This document shows positions 42,723 to 51,566 of a stretch of DNA of 64,000 bases, piece by piece. Origin of the DNA: Desulforamulus aeronauticus DSM 10349 (GTDB lineage Bacteria; Bacillota; Desulfotomaculia; Desulfotomaculales; Desulfotomaculaceae); contig NZ_FRAR01000027.1 in assembly GCF_900142375.1 (NCBI RefSeq), forward strand, positions 1 to 64,000, given 5' to 3'. The position numbers and the translations under genes were made by a program. The notes under the pieces are model-generated. The model saw only the letters and a list, made by a program, of their open reading frames with translations. It had not been told where the DNA came from and made no database searches. Position 1 is the first letter of the stretch; each line of letters starts with the position of its first letter.

Positions 42723-43883
42723 ATGCTTAACCCATTTGGTAAGCCACTGGAGCAGTTGGAAGAGGTGGACCTGGACAGGTTAATAGAAGAAGAAATTTCC
42801 GAAGGGCTCTATGTAGAATACAAGGAAGATTTTCCTACTCATTTAGCTAAGATTGTGACCAGTTTTGCCAATACCTTTGGCGGCTGGATTGTTATCGGTG
42901 CTGATGCCCGCAACCCAAGAAATGTACCCACGTCCTTTCCAGGTATTGATACTTCTCATGACCCCAAAGATCGATTCAGAAATATCTGCCAGGGCAACAT
43001 TACTCCGGTACCCCTATTTTCTTCTAAACTAATTCTCAAGTCAGACAATAAAAGCCGGGGTATTCTGGTGGTGCGCATTCCTGAAAGCACCTATCCGCCA
43101 CACCTCACCAAAGATGGTCGTATTTACCGACGCAATATGGAAGGTTCCGACCCACTGGCTGAAACGGATCGTCATATCCTAGACCGCCTCTTCGAAAAAA
43201 CAAAGCTTAATAAAACCGAAGTAAAAGCCTTTATCACCAGAAAGCTGCAAAAGAGTGACCAAAGTGAAGTTCTCTTTAAAGTGGTATGTTGTCCGGTACC
43301 CTTAAACCTTAAGCTAATCGACCCCTTCTTTGTGCCTGAGCGGATTTCCCGCCTAAAAAAAATGGCCAGGAATATCTGGAAGAATACCCTGCCCCGTAAC
43401 ATTCGTTTTGAACCTGAAGGCTTTGCCTTTGAAGGTGGTGATCACCGGCTGGAAATTCTGCGATCCGGTGTTATTACCTATGTTTGTCCCATCCCCACCG
43501 CTGTTAAGACCATTGACCGGGAGGATGAGCCTCACCAGTTGGCTTTTCTCGACTATCTGGCAGTGCAGGTGGCTCTACTGCGCACCATCAAACTAACCAG
43601 AGAAGTCTACCGTTTTACTGGCTATATGGGTTTGTTTGTCCCCAAGGTGGCCTTAGAAAACATTCAGGGTAAAGGTCTGGACGACCCTAAATTCTTTAAC
43701 TTCTATAAAAACTTCCCGCAACCCCAGTGTAAATATGCCGATATCATACTACCCTACGGCTTTAGTCCCCAGGAGGCCAAAACCATGGGAAATCCAAGGC
43801 AAGTGGCTGACCCGCTGTTAGGATATATCTATCGCTGCTTTGGCTTTGAAGCATTGGATACGCACTCGCTCGCCCGGAGTTGA
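42723..43883 (+). CDS. AlbA_2 (Schlafen-type) domain protein
   Basis: A 386-residue protein. Residues about 25-150 form an AlbA_2/Schlafen N-terminal domain: EGLYVEYKEDFP (the E-x-K-x-D strand), KIVTSFANTFGGWIVIGAD, then ILVVRIPESTYPPHLTKDGRIYRR. The C-terminal about 230 residues are not recognised and lack the winged-helix ATPase part common in such proteins. The domain binds nucleic acid and occurs in transcription regulators and in defence proteins; the role here is unknown. It stands alone between two terminators. GGAGG lies 6 bp upstream of the ATG. Confidence 0.75.
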   Translation: MLNPFGKPLEQLEEVDLDRLIEEEISEGLYVEYKEDFPTHLAKIVTSFANTFGGWIVIGADARNPRNVPTSFPGIDTSHDPKDRFRNICQGNITPVPLFSSKLILKSDNKSRGILVVRIPESTYPPHLTKDGRIYRRNMEGSDPLAETDRHILDRLFEKTKLNKTEVKAFITRKLQKSDQSEVLFKVVCCPVPLNLKLIDPFFVPERISRLKKMARNIWKNTLPRNIRFEPEGFAFEGGDHRLEILRSGVITYVCPIPTAVKTIDREDEPHQLAFLDYLAVQVALLRTIKLTREVYRFTGYMGLFVPKVALENIQGKGLDDPKFFNFYKNFPQPQCKYADIILPYGFSPQEAKTMGNPRQVADPLLGYIYRCFGFEALDTHSLARS

Positions 43884-43918
43884 GGTTAGCTGTCAGCAAT
43901 CTTTTACGAACCGATGTT

Positions 43919-43958
43919 AGTAGCACAGACCACAGCCCTGGTTTGTGCTACTCTTTTT
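43919..43958 (+). terminator. Terminator after the AlbA_2 gene
   Basis: A 14-bp stem with one G-U pair, AGTAGCACAGACCA with TGGTTTGTGCTACT, 6-nt loop, then CTTTTT. Confidence 0.85.
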
Positions 43959-44004
43959 AGTAGTAGAAGTGGAGGAAGGTCGAACACGCCCCTACTCTCT
44001 CCTG

Positions 44005-45309
44005 TTACTTCTCACCCGCCAGCCTTGCCGCCCGCGTCCTTACTTCATACATCACACGCTCTTCATCGATGGTCAACACCAAACGATCCTGCATAATGAC
44101 TTTACCATCAATAATAACAGTGCTCACATCAGAAGCATTAGCGGCATAGGCAATGTTAGCCACCAAGTTATGCTGAGGGCACATATGGGGTTCTCTGGTA
44201 TCGATTAGAATAATATCTCCCCGCATACCCTCTTTAATTAAGCCTACCCTGTCTCCCAGTCCCATACATAATGCCCCGTCTATGGTGGCCATTTGCAAGG
44301 CCCGGTAAGCTGGCACGGCTTCCGGATTCATGGTGGCAACCTTTTGCAAGAAGGAACCAACCCTGAGTTCTTCCAGCATATCTAGGTTGTTATTACTGGC
44401 AGTTCCGTCGGTACCAATCCCTACTGTCGCCCCTAAATCAATCAGCTTCGCCACAGGAGCGATACCGCTGGCGAGTTTCATATTACTCTGGGGATTGTAG
44501 GCAATTCCCATAGCCTTTTGGGCTAAAATCTCCAGTTCCTCTTCATCTAGATGGACACAGTGGGCAGCCAATACAGGAAACTTAAATAAACCTAAGCTAT
44601 CCAAATGTTTCACAGGGGTTTGGCCATACTGTTTCTTAATATCTGCGACCTCGGTAAGGGTTTCCGCTACATGAATATTAATACCCAGTTTCAGTTTCGC
44701 TGCTAGATTCATGACCTTATCCAAATATTCCGGAGGGCAGGTATAGGGTGCATGGGGACCAAGCATAACGGTGATTCGACCGTCCGCTTTACCGTTCCAG
44801 GTCCTGGCTAAATCCTCTGCCGCCGCCAGGGCGTTATCTGCATTGGGGGCGATACCAATCATCCCCCGGGATAACATAGCCCGCATACCAGTCTGCTCAA
44901 CTGCTCTGGCCACACTATGCATAAAATCATACATGTCGCCAAAACAGGTGGTGCCGGACTTGATCATTTCTAAACAAGCCAGCATGGCTCCCCAGTAAAT
45001 ATCTTCACTGGTCATTTTGCCTTCAAAGGGCCAGATTTTTTCCGATAACCACTGCATCAAAGGTAAATCATCTGCATAGCCCCTGAGCAGAGTCATGGAT
45101 GCATGGGTGTGACAGTTGACAAAACCAGGCATTGCTACCTGTCCGTCGGCCTCAATGATTTCATCCATATCAAAGGAACCGGATGCCGACCCTGGAAGTC
45201 CCACATGGGTGATCCACCCGTCTTCAATTAATATTTCGCCGATATCAATGATGGCATCCGGGCCTTCCATCGTTAGGATTGTCGCCCCGCGGATCAGTAG
45301 CTTCTTCAA
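44005..45309 (-). CDS. mtaD: 5-methylthioadenosine/S-adenosylhomocysteine deaminase
   Basis: A 434-residue amidohydrolase of the MTA/SAH deaminase family. The metal site is in PGFVNCHTHASMTLLRG (His67, His69), a His in INIHVAETLTE, a His in PVLAAHCVHLD, and the Asp in GIGTDGTASNNNLDM. It deaminates methylthioadenosine, S-adenosylhomocysteine or 5'-deoxyadenosine to the inosine forms. Last gene in a salvage operon (mtnP-mtnA-ahcY-aldolase-mtaD). TTG 45309 with GGAGAG upstream. Confidence 0.92.
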   Translation of the reverse strand: MKKLLIRGATILTMEGPDAIIDIGEILIEDGWITHVGLPGSASGSFDMDEIIEADGQVAMPGFVNCHTHASMTLLRGYADDLPLMQWLSEKIWPFEGKMTSEDIYWGAMLACLEMIKSGTTCFGDMYDFMHSVARAVEQTGMRAMLSRGMIGIAPNADNALAAAEDLARTWNGKADGRITVMLGPHAPYTCPPEYLDKVMNLAAKLKLGINIHVAETLTEVADIKKQYGQTPVKHLDSLGLFKFPVLAAHCVHLDEEELEILAQKAMGIAYNPQSNMKLASGIAPVAKLIDLGATVGIGTDGTASNNNLDMLEELRVGSFLQKVATMNPEAVPAYRALQMATIDGALCMGLGDRVGLIKEGMRGDIILIDTREPHMCPQHNLVANIAYAANASDVSTVIIDGKVIMQDRLVLTIDEERVMYEVRTRAARLAGEK

Positions 45310-45346
45310 AATTCATCTCTCCTACTCTACCCCTGTGGGGTGCACT

Positions 45347-46006
45347 CTATTTTTTAGGCTGTCCATAAGAATTACGATAAACTTGGCTTAATGCTAATAC
45401 ATCCTGTTCTGGGATAATCATTGGCATTCCCAGGTTCCGAGCCCAGGCGTAAATTTTAGCAGACTTTTCCACCACTTGGCAGACGGTGAAAGCCTCATCC
45501 ACATGACGGCCAACCCCCACTAACCCATGATTGGCCATTAAAACAGCGTAACGATCGCCCAGTGCTGCCACCACATGTTGAGCTAATCCTTCCGTTCCCG
45601 GGAGGGCATACTCCGCCACTGCCACGGCTCCTCCCACCAGCATAGCGGCATCTTCCACCACTGGCAGTATCGGCTCACGGACTACGGCAAAGGCCGTCGC
45701 CACTTCGCTATGGGTATGCACCACGCCAGCTACATCATGCCGCGCCTGGTAGATAGCCAAATGCAGTGGTGCTTCACTGGAGGGTTTGCGATCACCCTCC
45801 AGTACCTTACCCTGCAGGTCTAAGACCACTATGTCGGAGGGCTGAAGATTGGCATAGTCCATCCCGCTAGGGGTGATGACCATTACACCTTCCTGCCGCA
45901 CCAAAGCAGAGATATTACCCCAAGTACCCGCTACCAGGCCACTGGTCAGCATTTTTTTCCCGAGCTCTGCTACCTTCAGCCTGGCATTTTCGATTGCAAC
46001 ACTCAT
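45347..46006 (-). CDS. Class II aldolase (fuculose-phosphate aldolase-like)
   Basis: A 219-residue zinc-dependent class II aldolase/adducin-head protein. Visible: GLVAGTWGNISALV (phosphate loop), ITPSGMDY, SSEAPLHLAIY (catalytic Glu about 78), VVHTHSEVATAFA (Zn ligands His97, His99) and MANHGLVGVG (third His). The family splits sugar 1-phosphates into DHAP and an aldehyde. Beside mtnP and mtnA it most likely cleaves 5-methylthioribulose-1-phosphate or 5-deoxyribulose-1-phosphate, as in the DHAP shunt known from other bacteria. ATG 46006 with GGGGGAG upstream is chosen over an upstream in-frame ATG. Confidence 0.85.
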   Translation of the reverse strand: MSVAIENARLKVAELGKKMLTSGLVAGTWGNISALVRQEGVMVITPSGMDYANLQPSDIVVLDLQGKVLEGDRKPSSEAPLHLAIYQARHDVAGVVHTHSEVATAFAVVREPILPVVEDAAMLVGGAVAVAEYALPGTEGLAQHVVAALGDRYAVLMANHGLVGVGRHVDEAFTVCQVVEKSAKIYAWARNLGMPMIIPEQDVLALSQVYRNSYGQPKK

Positions 46007-46020
46007 TGTTACTCCCCCGC

Positions 46021-47277
46021 TTAGGTGGTGTGGTTCCATTCGCTAATATAAGCTTGTTGTTCCGGTGTCAGGGAATCAATGGTAACTCCCATGGATTTTA
46101 ACTTAATGTTGGCCACACGGTCATCAATTTCCTTGGGCACTACGTAAACCTGCTTGGTCAATGCTTTAGCATTCTCCAGTACATATTTAGCACTTAACGC
46201 CTGCAAAGCAAAGGACATGTCCATGATTTCGGCAGGATGTCCATCCCCTGCTGCCAGATTCACTAAACGCCCTTCTGCCAACAGATAAATCTTTCTGCCA
46301 TCCTGTAAGGTAAATTCTTCAATGTCTTTTCTCACAATACGACGGGAGATGGCTACGTTCGCTAAATCAGATTTATTAACTTCAACATCGAAATGTCCGG
46401 CATTACATAAGATGGCTCCGTCTTGCATTAATTCGTAGTGATTACGGGTAAATACATCTTTACAGCCAGTTACGGTAATAAAGATATCTCCTAGTTTTGC
46501 AGCCTCCAAACTGTTCATAGGATGGAACCCATCCATATAGGCTTCAATGGCCTTGACCGGATCTACTTCCGTAACAATGACCTTCGCTCCCATTCCTTTG
46601 GCCCGCATAGCAATCCCTTTACCACACCAACCATAGCCTGCCACCACCACAGTCTTACCAGCAATAATTAAGTTGGTAGTCCGCATAATACCCGACCAAA
46701 CGGATTCACCAGTCCCGTAACGGTTATCAAACAGATATTTGCACTGAGCATCATTAACGGCAATCATGGGGAAACGCAGGTCTCCTTGCTTGGCTAGAGA
46801 ACGTAAGCGCAGTACGCCGGTGGTGGTTTCTTCACAACCACCGATAACCTTAGCGGCTACTTCAGTCCTCTCGGTGTGCAAAAGCTGCACCACATCACCA
46901 CCGTCATCAATAACAATGTCCGGTTGGTCGTCAATTAGATGTAAAAGGTGATCTTTATATTCTTCATCGGTGGCATTGTACCAGGAATAGACATTGAGAC
47001 CTGCCACTGCTAAGGCAGCAGCCACATCATCTTGGGTAGAAAGTGGGTTAGAACCGGCAATGGAGACCTCTGCTCCACCGGCCTTTAATACTTCCGCCAA
47101 ATAAGCAGTTTTTGCTTCCAGGTGAATAGATACCGCCACCCGGTAACCTTTAAAGGGCTGCTCCTTCTCAAACTGCTCGCGGATAACATTTAATACCGGC
47201 ATATGTTGACGAACCCAATCAATTTTTAAACGTCCGGACGGGGCTAAGTTAATATCTCGAATAATAGACTTGGACAT
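46021..47277 (-). CDS. ahcY: Adenosylhomocysteinase
   Basis: A 418-residue S-adenosylhomocysteine hydrolase: N-terminal DWVRQHMPVLNVIREQFE, the substrate region MIAVNDAQCKYLFDNRYGTGES, NAD-binding VVVAGYGWCGKGIAMRAKG, and ILCNAGHFDVEV. The C-terminal tail is the shorter form seen in many thermophile/Firmicutes enzymes. It converts SAH to adenosine and homocysteine with tightly bound NAD. GGAGG lies 6 bp before ATG 47277. Confidence 0.95.
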   Translation of the reverse strand: MSKSIIRDINLAPSGRLKIDWVRQHMPVLNVIREQFEKEQPFKGYRVAVSIHLEAKTAYLAEVLKAGGAEVSIAGSNPLSTQDDVAAALAVAGLNVYSWYNATDEEYKDHLLHLIDDQPDIVIDDGGDVVQLLHTERTEVAAKVIGGCEETTTGVLRLRSLAKQGDLRFPMIAVNDAQCKYLFDNRYGTGESVWSGIMRTTNLIIAGKTVVVAGYGWCGKGIAMRAKGMGAKVIVTEVDPVKAIEAYMDGFHPMNSLEAAKLGDIFITVTGCKDVFTRNHYELMQDGAILCNAGHFDVEVNKSDLANVAISRRIVRKDIEEFTLQDGRKIYLLAEGRLVNLAAGDGHPAEIMDMSFALQALSAKYVLENAKALTKQVYVVPKEIDDRVANIKLKSMGVTIDSLTPEQQAYISEWNHTT

Positions 47278-47287
47278 GTTTTGCCTC

Positions 47288-48331
47288 CTATTTGGTATTC
47301 TTACCACAGATCTTCGCTAAATTTTCCACATAGGCTGGGTAGACTACACCCATTTCTGTAATAATGGCCGTCACCAAGGAGTTGGGGGTTACATCAAAGG
47401 CGGGATTCCAAACCTGCACTCCCTCCGGGGCCATGGGTTGTCCCCCATGATGCGTTACTTCTTGAGGGTTCCTCTCCTCAATGGGTATTTCCTCTCCAGC
47501 GGAAAGACACATATCAATGGTGGATAGGGGTGCTGCCACATAAAAAGGGATATTATGGTATTTAGCCAGTACGGCAACTCCATAGGTGCCAATTTTGTTG
47601 GCCACATCTCCGTTAGCGGTAATCCGGTCTGCTCCCACAATCACACAATCAATTTTTTTCTGAGCCATTAAATAACCCGCCATATTATCCGTGATTAAAG
47701 TAACGGGAATCCCTTCTTGAACCATTTCCCAGGAGGTTAGCCTGGCCCCTTGCAAAAGTGGCCTGGTTTCATCCGCAAATACGCTAACCTGCTTGCCCTT
47801 TTCTTGGGCCGCCCGGATAACCCCTAGGGCGGTACCATAACCGGCTGTGGCCAATGCACCGGCATTGCAGTGAGTGAGTATTCTGGCCCCTACCCCGAGG
47901 AGCTCTTGACCATATTCACCCATCCGACGATTACTCTGAACATCCTCCTGGTAGATGCTATGGGCCTCTTCCAGCATCATGCCAAGTAGTTCATTAATAT
48001 CCTGTTCCGGAGCCGTACTCACTCGCATCATCATCCGCTCCAAAGCCCAGCGCAGGTTTACGGCGGTAGGTCTGGTGGCTCCCAGTTCACCGGAAATAGC
48101 TTCTAGTTTTTCCAGGAAAGTTTTCCGGTTGGTGGCTTCGATTTGTTTCGCCCCCACTACCAAACCATAAGCCGCTGCAGCACCAATGGCCGGTGCCCCA
48201 CGAACTGAGAGGCGTTTAATCGCTTCAGCCACAATCCGGTAATTATCGCAATCGATATATTCAATACTACCGGGCAGCTTGGTCTGATCCAGCAGTCTTA
48301 AATGGTTATTTTCCCAAATGATGGCATCCAT
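47288..48331 (-). CDS. mtnA: Methylthioribose-1-phosphate isomerase
   Basis: A 347-residue protein of the eIF2B-like isomerase family. Substrate and catalytic motifs: SVRGAPAIGAAAAYG, THCNAGALATAGYGTALG (catalytic Cys), ADETRPLLQGARLT, and VGADRITANGDVANKIGTY (catalytic Asp). It isomerises methylthioribose-1-phosphate to the ribulose form; it also accepts 5-deoxyribose-1-phosphate in other species. Lies 9 bp after mtnP. Confidence 0.95.
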   Translation of the reverse strand: MDAIIWENNHLRLLDQTKLPGSIEYIDCDNYRIVAEAIKRLSVRGAPAIGAAAAYGLVVGAKQIEATNRKTFLEKLEAISGELGATRPTAVNLRWALERMMMRVSTAPEQDINELLGMMLEEAHSIYQEDVQSNRRMGEYGQELLGVGARILTHCNAGALATAGYGTALGVIRAAQEKGKQVSVFADETRPLLQGARLTSWEMVQEGIPVTLITDNMAGYLMAQKKIDCVIVGADRITANGDVANKIGTYGVAVLAKYHNIPFYVAAPLSTIDMCLSAGEEIPIEERNPQEVTHHGGQPMAPEGVQVWNPAFDVTPNSLVTAIITEMGVVYPAYVENLAKICGKNTK

Positions 48332-48340
48332 TTGCTAAGT

Positions 48341-49132
48341 TCACTCCTTATTTAACTTTTCCATGGCATCCTGACACAGGCAACCCCTTTCGGGATCCAG
48401 TAAGCTAATGGCCTTCATCGCCAGTTTTCTTAGATTTTCTGCATTGGCAGCCATTACTTCCAATACTTCTTGGTGGGTTAGTTTAGTAGGTGAAATGCCC
48501 GCCCCATAGTTGGTAACCATTGAAATATTCGCATAGCACATTTCTTTTTCTCGGGCTAATACCACTTCCGGCACACTGGTCATACCTACTAAATCGCCGC
48601 CCAGTAATTTATACATCTTGATTTCTGCAGGGGTTTCAAAACGGGGTCCTTCGCTGGTTACATAGGTACCGTACTTATGATAAGTTACTCCTAACTCTGC
48701 CGCCGCATTACTTAAAACTTGGCGAAGTTCCGGGCAGTAGGGGTCAGTCATGTCGGTATGTACAACACCTTGTTCCCCACCTTCAAAGAAGGTGTGTTGA
48801 CGAACCTTGGTAAAATCCAAGAACTGATCGGCAAACACAAAATGTCCAGGACCCATGTTTAAGTTTAAAGAGCCCACTGCCGCTGTGGCAAAAATGCTCT
48901 TCACTCCCAGTTCTTTTAAAGCAGCAATATTGGCCCGATAATTCACCAGGTGAGGTGGCACGGAATGGCCGGCACCATGTCGGTTGAGAAAGGCAACGGA
49001 TCTTCCCTGGTAATCACCAACCTTCAATCCTACCTCTCCGTAAGGTGTGCTCACCTTCTCGTCCCGGATGTTGGTTAAAATATTGGGGTCGTAAACGCCA
49101 GTTCCCCCAATGATAGCGATACGTATGGTCAT
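48341..49132 (-). CDS. mtnP: 5'-methylthioadenosine phosphorylase
   Basis: A 263-residue type II purine nucleoside phosphorylase-like enzyme: IAIIGGTGVYDP, phosphate loop FLNRHGAGHSVPPH, TAAVGSLNLNMGPGHFV, SEGPRFETPAEI and GMTSVPEVVLAREKEMCYA. It splits methylthioadenosine with phosphate into adenine and methylthioribose-1-phosphate, the substrate of the next gene product. First gene of the salvage operon. ATG 49132 follows AAAAGGAG. Confidence 0.94.
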   Translation of the reverse strand: MTIRIAIIGGTGVYDPNILTNIRDEKVSTPYGEVGLKVGDYQGRSVAFLNRHGAGHSVPPHLVNYRANIAALKELGVKSIFATAAVGSLNLNMGPGHFVFADQFLDFTKVRQHTFFEGGEQGVVHTDMTDPYCPELRQVLSNAAAELGVTYHKYGTYVTSEGPRFETPAEIKMYKLLGGDLVGMTSVPEVVLAREKEMCYANISMVTNYGAGISPTKLTHQEVLEVMAANAENLRKLAMKAISLLDPERGCLCQDAMEKLNKE

Positions 49133-49158
49133 ATTGATTTCTCCTTTTCCCACAATAT

Positions 49159-49300
49159 TTTTAGAAAAACTTGGCTTGCTTGTCTGCCCGCCTGCCAGTG
49201 ACCTTTTAGGTTATGACCCACGGGGTCGCCAAGTCTTTAGACGCCGGAAGCTTAGTTTTCCCTAACATATCGAAAAGTTTATACTTTCAATATGCTAAAG
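49159..49300 (+). repeat. Dispersed palindromic repeat, copy C
   Basis: Starts TTAGAAAAACTTGGC as in copy B, holds a longer insert (about 70 nt with its own small palindromes, such as GACCCACGGGGTC) and continues GAAGCTTAGTTTTCCC, then TATACTTTCAATATGCTAAAGT. The outer parts match copies A and B, with changes. Lies between mtnP and the GntR gene. Confidence 0.5.
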
Positions 49301-49334
49301 TTAGCATGGTTTATACAAACTTGAGTTATTCTCT

Positions 49335-50051
49335 TTACTGGCTATGATTTCCTTCATTAGTAATGTTTTTTGGGTTACGCTTTTTAAAATAGGCTCGCCG
49401 GGAATTCTCAATATGCTCCCGGGCCAGGCTCTCTGCCAGGGAGCCATTGCCTATTTTGATGGCCTCCAGCAATTGTCTATGCTCTCGATTAGCCTCTTCT
49501 ATACGCCCTGGATGACTGTAGCCCACCCGGGTATAGCGATTGATGTGCTCCACTAAAGTAATAATCATACTGTAGAGTCTCTGGCTGTCCGCTGCCCGGT
49601 AAATCACGTCGTTAAAAGACTGGTGTGTCTGTTCAAGTTTTTCCATCTGAGAACCTTTAGCATATTCCTCTATCTTTGCTAGCAATTCCGTTAATTGCTC
49701 TAGTTCCTGTGGCTTAATCTTTTCCGCCGCCATACGGGCGCATAATCCCTCTAGGACCGCTCTGATACGATAAATCTCCATAACCTCGGTATCGGAAACC
49801 TGCGTTACCACCACACCCACCCGAGGAAAATGAGCCACCAAACCTTCTAACTCTAACACTCGAATAGCTTCTCTCACCGGTGTCCGGCTAACCCCCAACA
49901 ACTCCGCCAATTTTCTTTCTATCAGACGCTCACCGGGCTGCATGTAACCATTTAAGATGGCTCTTTTTAACTGCTCGTATACCTTATCTCTGATTTGTGG
50001 TTGGGCTACGGTTTCGATTGGTGTAAATTTAAATTGATCCTGCAAACTCAA
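49335..50051 (-). CDS. GntR-family regulator (FadR/FCD type)
   Basis: A 238-residue regulator. An N-terminal winged helix (IRDKVYEQLKRAILNGYMQPGERLIERKLAELLGVSRTPVREAIRVLELEGLV, cited here by its core: LAELLGVSRTPVREAIRVLE) is followed by an all-helical FCD ligand domain with likely metal ligands (RIRAVLEG, HQSFNDVIYRAA, HRQLLEAIKIG, AREHIENSRR). The effector is usually an organic acid. It lies upstream of, and on the same strand as, the salvage operon, so it may control it (inference). TTG 50051 with GGGGG upstream. Confidence 0.88.
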   Translation of the reverse strand: MSLQDQFKFTPIETVAQPQIRDKVYEQLKRAILNGYMQPGERLIERKLAELLGVSRTPVREAIRVLELEGLVAHFPRVGVVVTQVSDTEVMEIYRIRAVLEGLCARMAAEKIKPQELEQLTELLAKIEEYAKGSQMEKLEQTHQSFNDVIYRAADSQRLYSMIITLVEHINRYTRVGYSHPGRIEEANREHRQLLEAIKIGNGSLAESLAREHIENSRRAYFKKRNPKNITNEGNHSQ

Positions 50052-50132
50052 TCCCCCTTGGTATACGGGTATGTCTGGCTTTTCATATTATTATTATATA
50101 ACTTACTGTAATACACAAGGGACATAATAAAA

Positions 50133-50152
50133 ACCCATGTACAAACATGGGT
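50133..50152 (-). terminator. Terminator after the DUF1540 gene
   Basis: An 8-bp stem, ACCCATGT with ACATGGGT, flanked by A-run and T-run so it works on both strands (50129-50157). Confidence 0.75.
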
Positions 50153-50174
50153 TTTTAGGAGTAGCTCTTTACTA

Positions 50175-50372
50175 TTACTTAGCGTTTTTAAAAGTCTGGC
50201 AGCAAGTTTCATCATTGCTGCTAGCGGGTGTTGCAGACAGGCTTTGTAAGCTAGCGTTGGGACCGAAACCGCCACCTTCAGCATCGTTTTGTACAATGAT
50301 TTGTTTGGCAGTACAGTGGTTTTCCTGGGTCCAATACTTGCAGTTATTAACGGTGCATGCTACTTCCGGCAT
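50175..50372 (-). CDS. DUF1540 small cysteine-rich protein
   Basis: A 65-residue protein with the DUF1540 pattern: CTVNNCKYWTQENHCTAKQIIV near the N-terminus and DETCCQTF at the C-terminus, with an Ala/Ser/Gly-rich middle. The cysteines probably bind a metal. The family is common in clostridia and spore formers, function unknown. GGAGG lies upstream of ATG 50372, and it forms a single-gene unit with its own terminator. Confidence 0.85.
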   Translation of the reverse strand: MPEVACTVNNCKYWTQENHCTAKQIIVQNDAEGGGFGPNASLQSLSATPASSNDETCCQTFKNAK

Positions 50373-50440
50373 ATAATCTCCTCCTTATAGTAGATTCAAA
50401 ACTATGATTTCTATTCTCTAGACTTTTTATGCAAAAAAAA

Positions 50441-50467
50441 GAATCTTTGGTCCTAAACCAAAGATTC
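50441..50467 (-). terminator. Terminator of the fapR-smc-ftsY cluster
   Basis: A perfect 11-bp stem, GAATCTTTGGT with ACCAAAGATTC, 5-nt loop, and a run of eight T on the minus strand (50433-50440), 20 bp beyond the ftsY stop. Confidence 0.9.
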
Positions 50468-50487
50468 CTAAAATCAGTTATTTGCTT

Positions 50488-51417
50488 TTACTCATCATCG
50501 TTTCTTCTGCCGTACAACGCATCGATAAAATCTTTAGGATTGAAGGGCCGTAAGTCGTCCATTCCCTCCCCAATACCAATTAATTTGACAGGGATGGCCA
50601 TTTCGGTGACGATGGCGGTTACTACACCACCCTTAGCTGTGCCGTCCAATTTGGTCAAAGCAATGCCCGTTACATGAACCGCTTCACTGAAAATCTTAAC
50701 CTGGCTTAAAGCATTCTGACCGGTGGTGGCATCCAAAATCAACAATACTTCATGGGGAGCCCCTGGCATTTCCCGGGCCACAATTTTATGAACCTTTCTT
50801 AGTTCATCCATCAGGTGACTTTTATTATGTAAACGACCTGCTGTATCAATTAAAAGAATATCGGCCTTGCGGGAACGGGCTGCATGAATGGCATCATAGG
50901 CCACAGCACCGGGATCGGAACCTTCCTGGTGTTTGATAATATCCACACCTACCCGTTCCGCCCAAATCTCCAGTTGATCGATGGCCGCAGCCCGGAAGGT
51001 GTCGCCGGCGGCCAACATAACTTTTTTTCCCTGCGCTTTATAATTATGGGCCATTTTTCCAATGGTCGTTGTCTTACCAACACCATTTACCCCTACCACC
51101 ATAATTATCGTGGGGCCCTCAGGGTTTATTTTGATGGGGGAGGTTTTTTCTCCCATCAGATACTCTAATTCCTCCTGGAAAATATCCTTTAGCCGCGCAG
51201 CTTCTTGCACGTTCCGGGCCTTAACCCCTTTCCGCACACGCTCCACCAACTTCATGGCGGTACTGACTCCCACATCAGCCTGAATCAATACCTCTTCCAG
51301 TTCTTCATATAAATCCTCATCAATACCCTTACGTCCGGTAAAAACCTGGTCAATTTTTTCTACGAAGGTTTCCCGGGTCTTGGTTAAACTTTCTTTCAAA
51401 CGGCCAAAAAAGCCCAC
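50488..51417 (-). CDS. ftsY: Signal recognition particle receptor FtsY
   Basis: A 309-residue SRP receptor GTPase. The N-domain starts directly (GFFGRLKESLTKTRETFVEKI) without the long acidic A domain of E. coli. The G-domain shows GVNGVGKTTTIGKMA, DTFRAAAIDQL, LLIDTAGRLH, TKLDGTAKGG and IGIGEGMDDLRPF. It pairs with Ffh at the membrane and hands ribosomes to the translocon. Follows smc with a 149-bp gap that holds repeat copy D. Confidence 0.96.
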   Translation of the reverse strand: MGFFGRLKESLTKTRETFVEKIDQVFTGRKGIDEDLYEELEEVLIQADVGVSTAMKLVERVRKGVKARNVQEAARLKDIFQEELEYLMGEKTSPIKINPEGPTIIMVVGVNGVGKTTTIGKMAHNYKAQGKKVMLAAGDTFRAAAIDQLEIWAERVGVDIIKHQEGSDPGAVAYDAIHAARSRKADILLIDTAGRLHNKSHLMDELRKVHKIVAREMPGAPHEVLLILDATTGQNALSQVKIFSEAVHVTGIALTKLDGTAKGGVVTAIVTEMAIPVKLIGIGEGMDDLRPFNPKDFIDALYGRRNDDE

Positions 51418-51445
51418 TTTCCGATACCCCCAGTACTTTAACGAA

Positions 51446-51515
51446 TATTAGTAAAACTGGCTTGTTTACCTGCCCGTGACCTATAGCCTGATGCATGCGG
51501 ACAAAGCCTGTCCCT
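51446..51515 (+). repeat. Dispersed palindromic repeat, copy D (weak)
   Basis: ATTAGTAAAACTGGCTTGTT, then TACCTGCCCGTGACCT, resembles the left part of copy C (AGAAAAACTTGGCTTGC...CCCGCCTGCCAGTGACCT). The right end is not clearly conserved. Confidence 0.35.
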
Positions 51516-51566
51516 ACTATAATGCCAAAGAAAAGGCGCTGTCAACCATGGTAGGGGGTAGGTACC

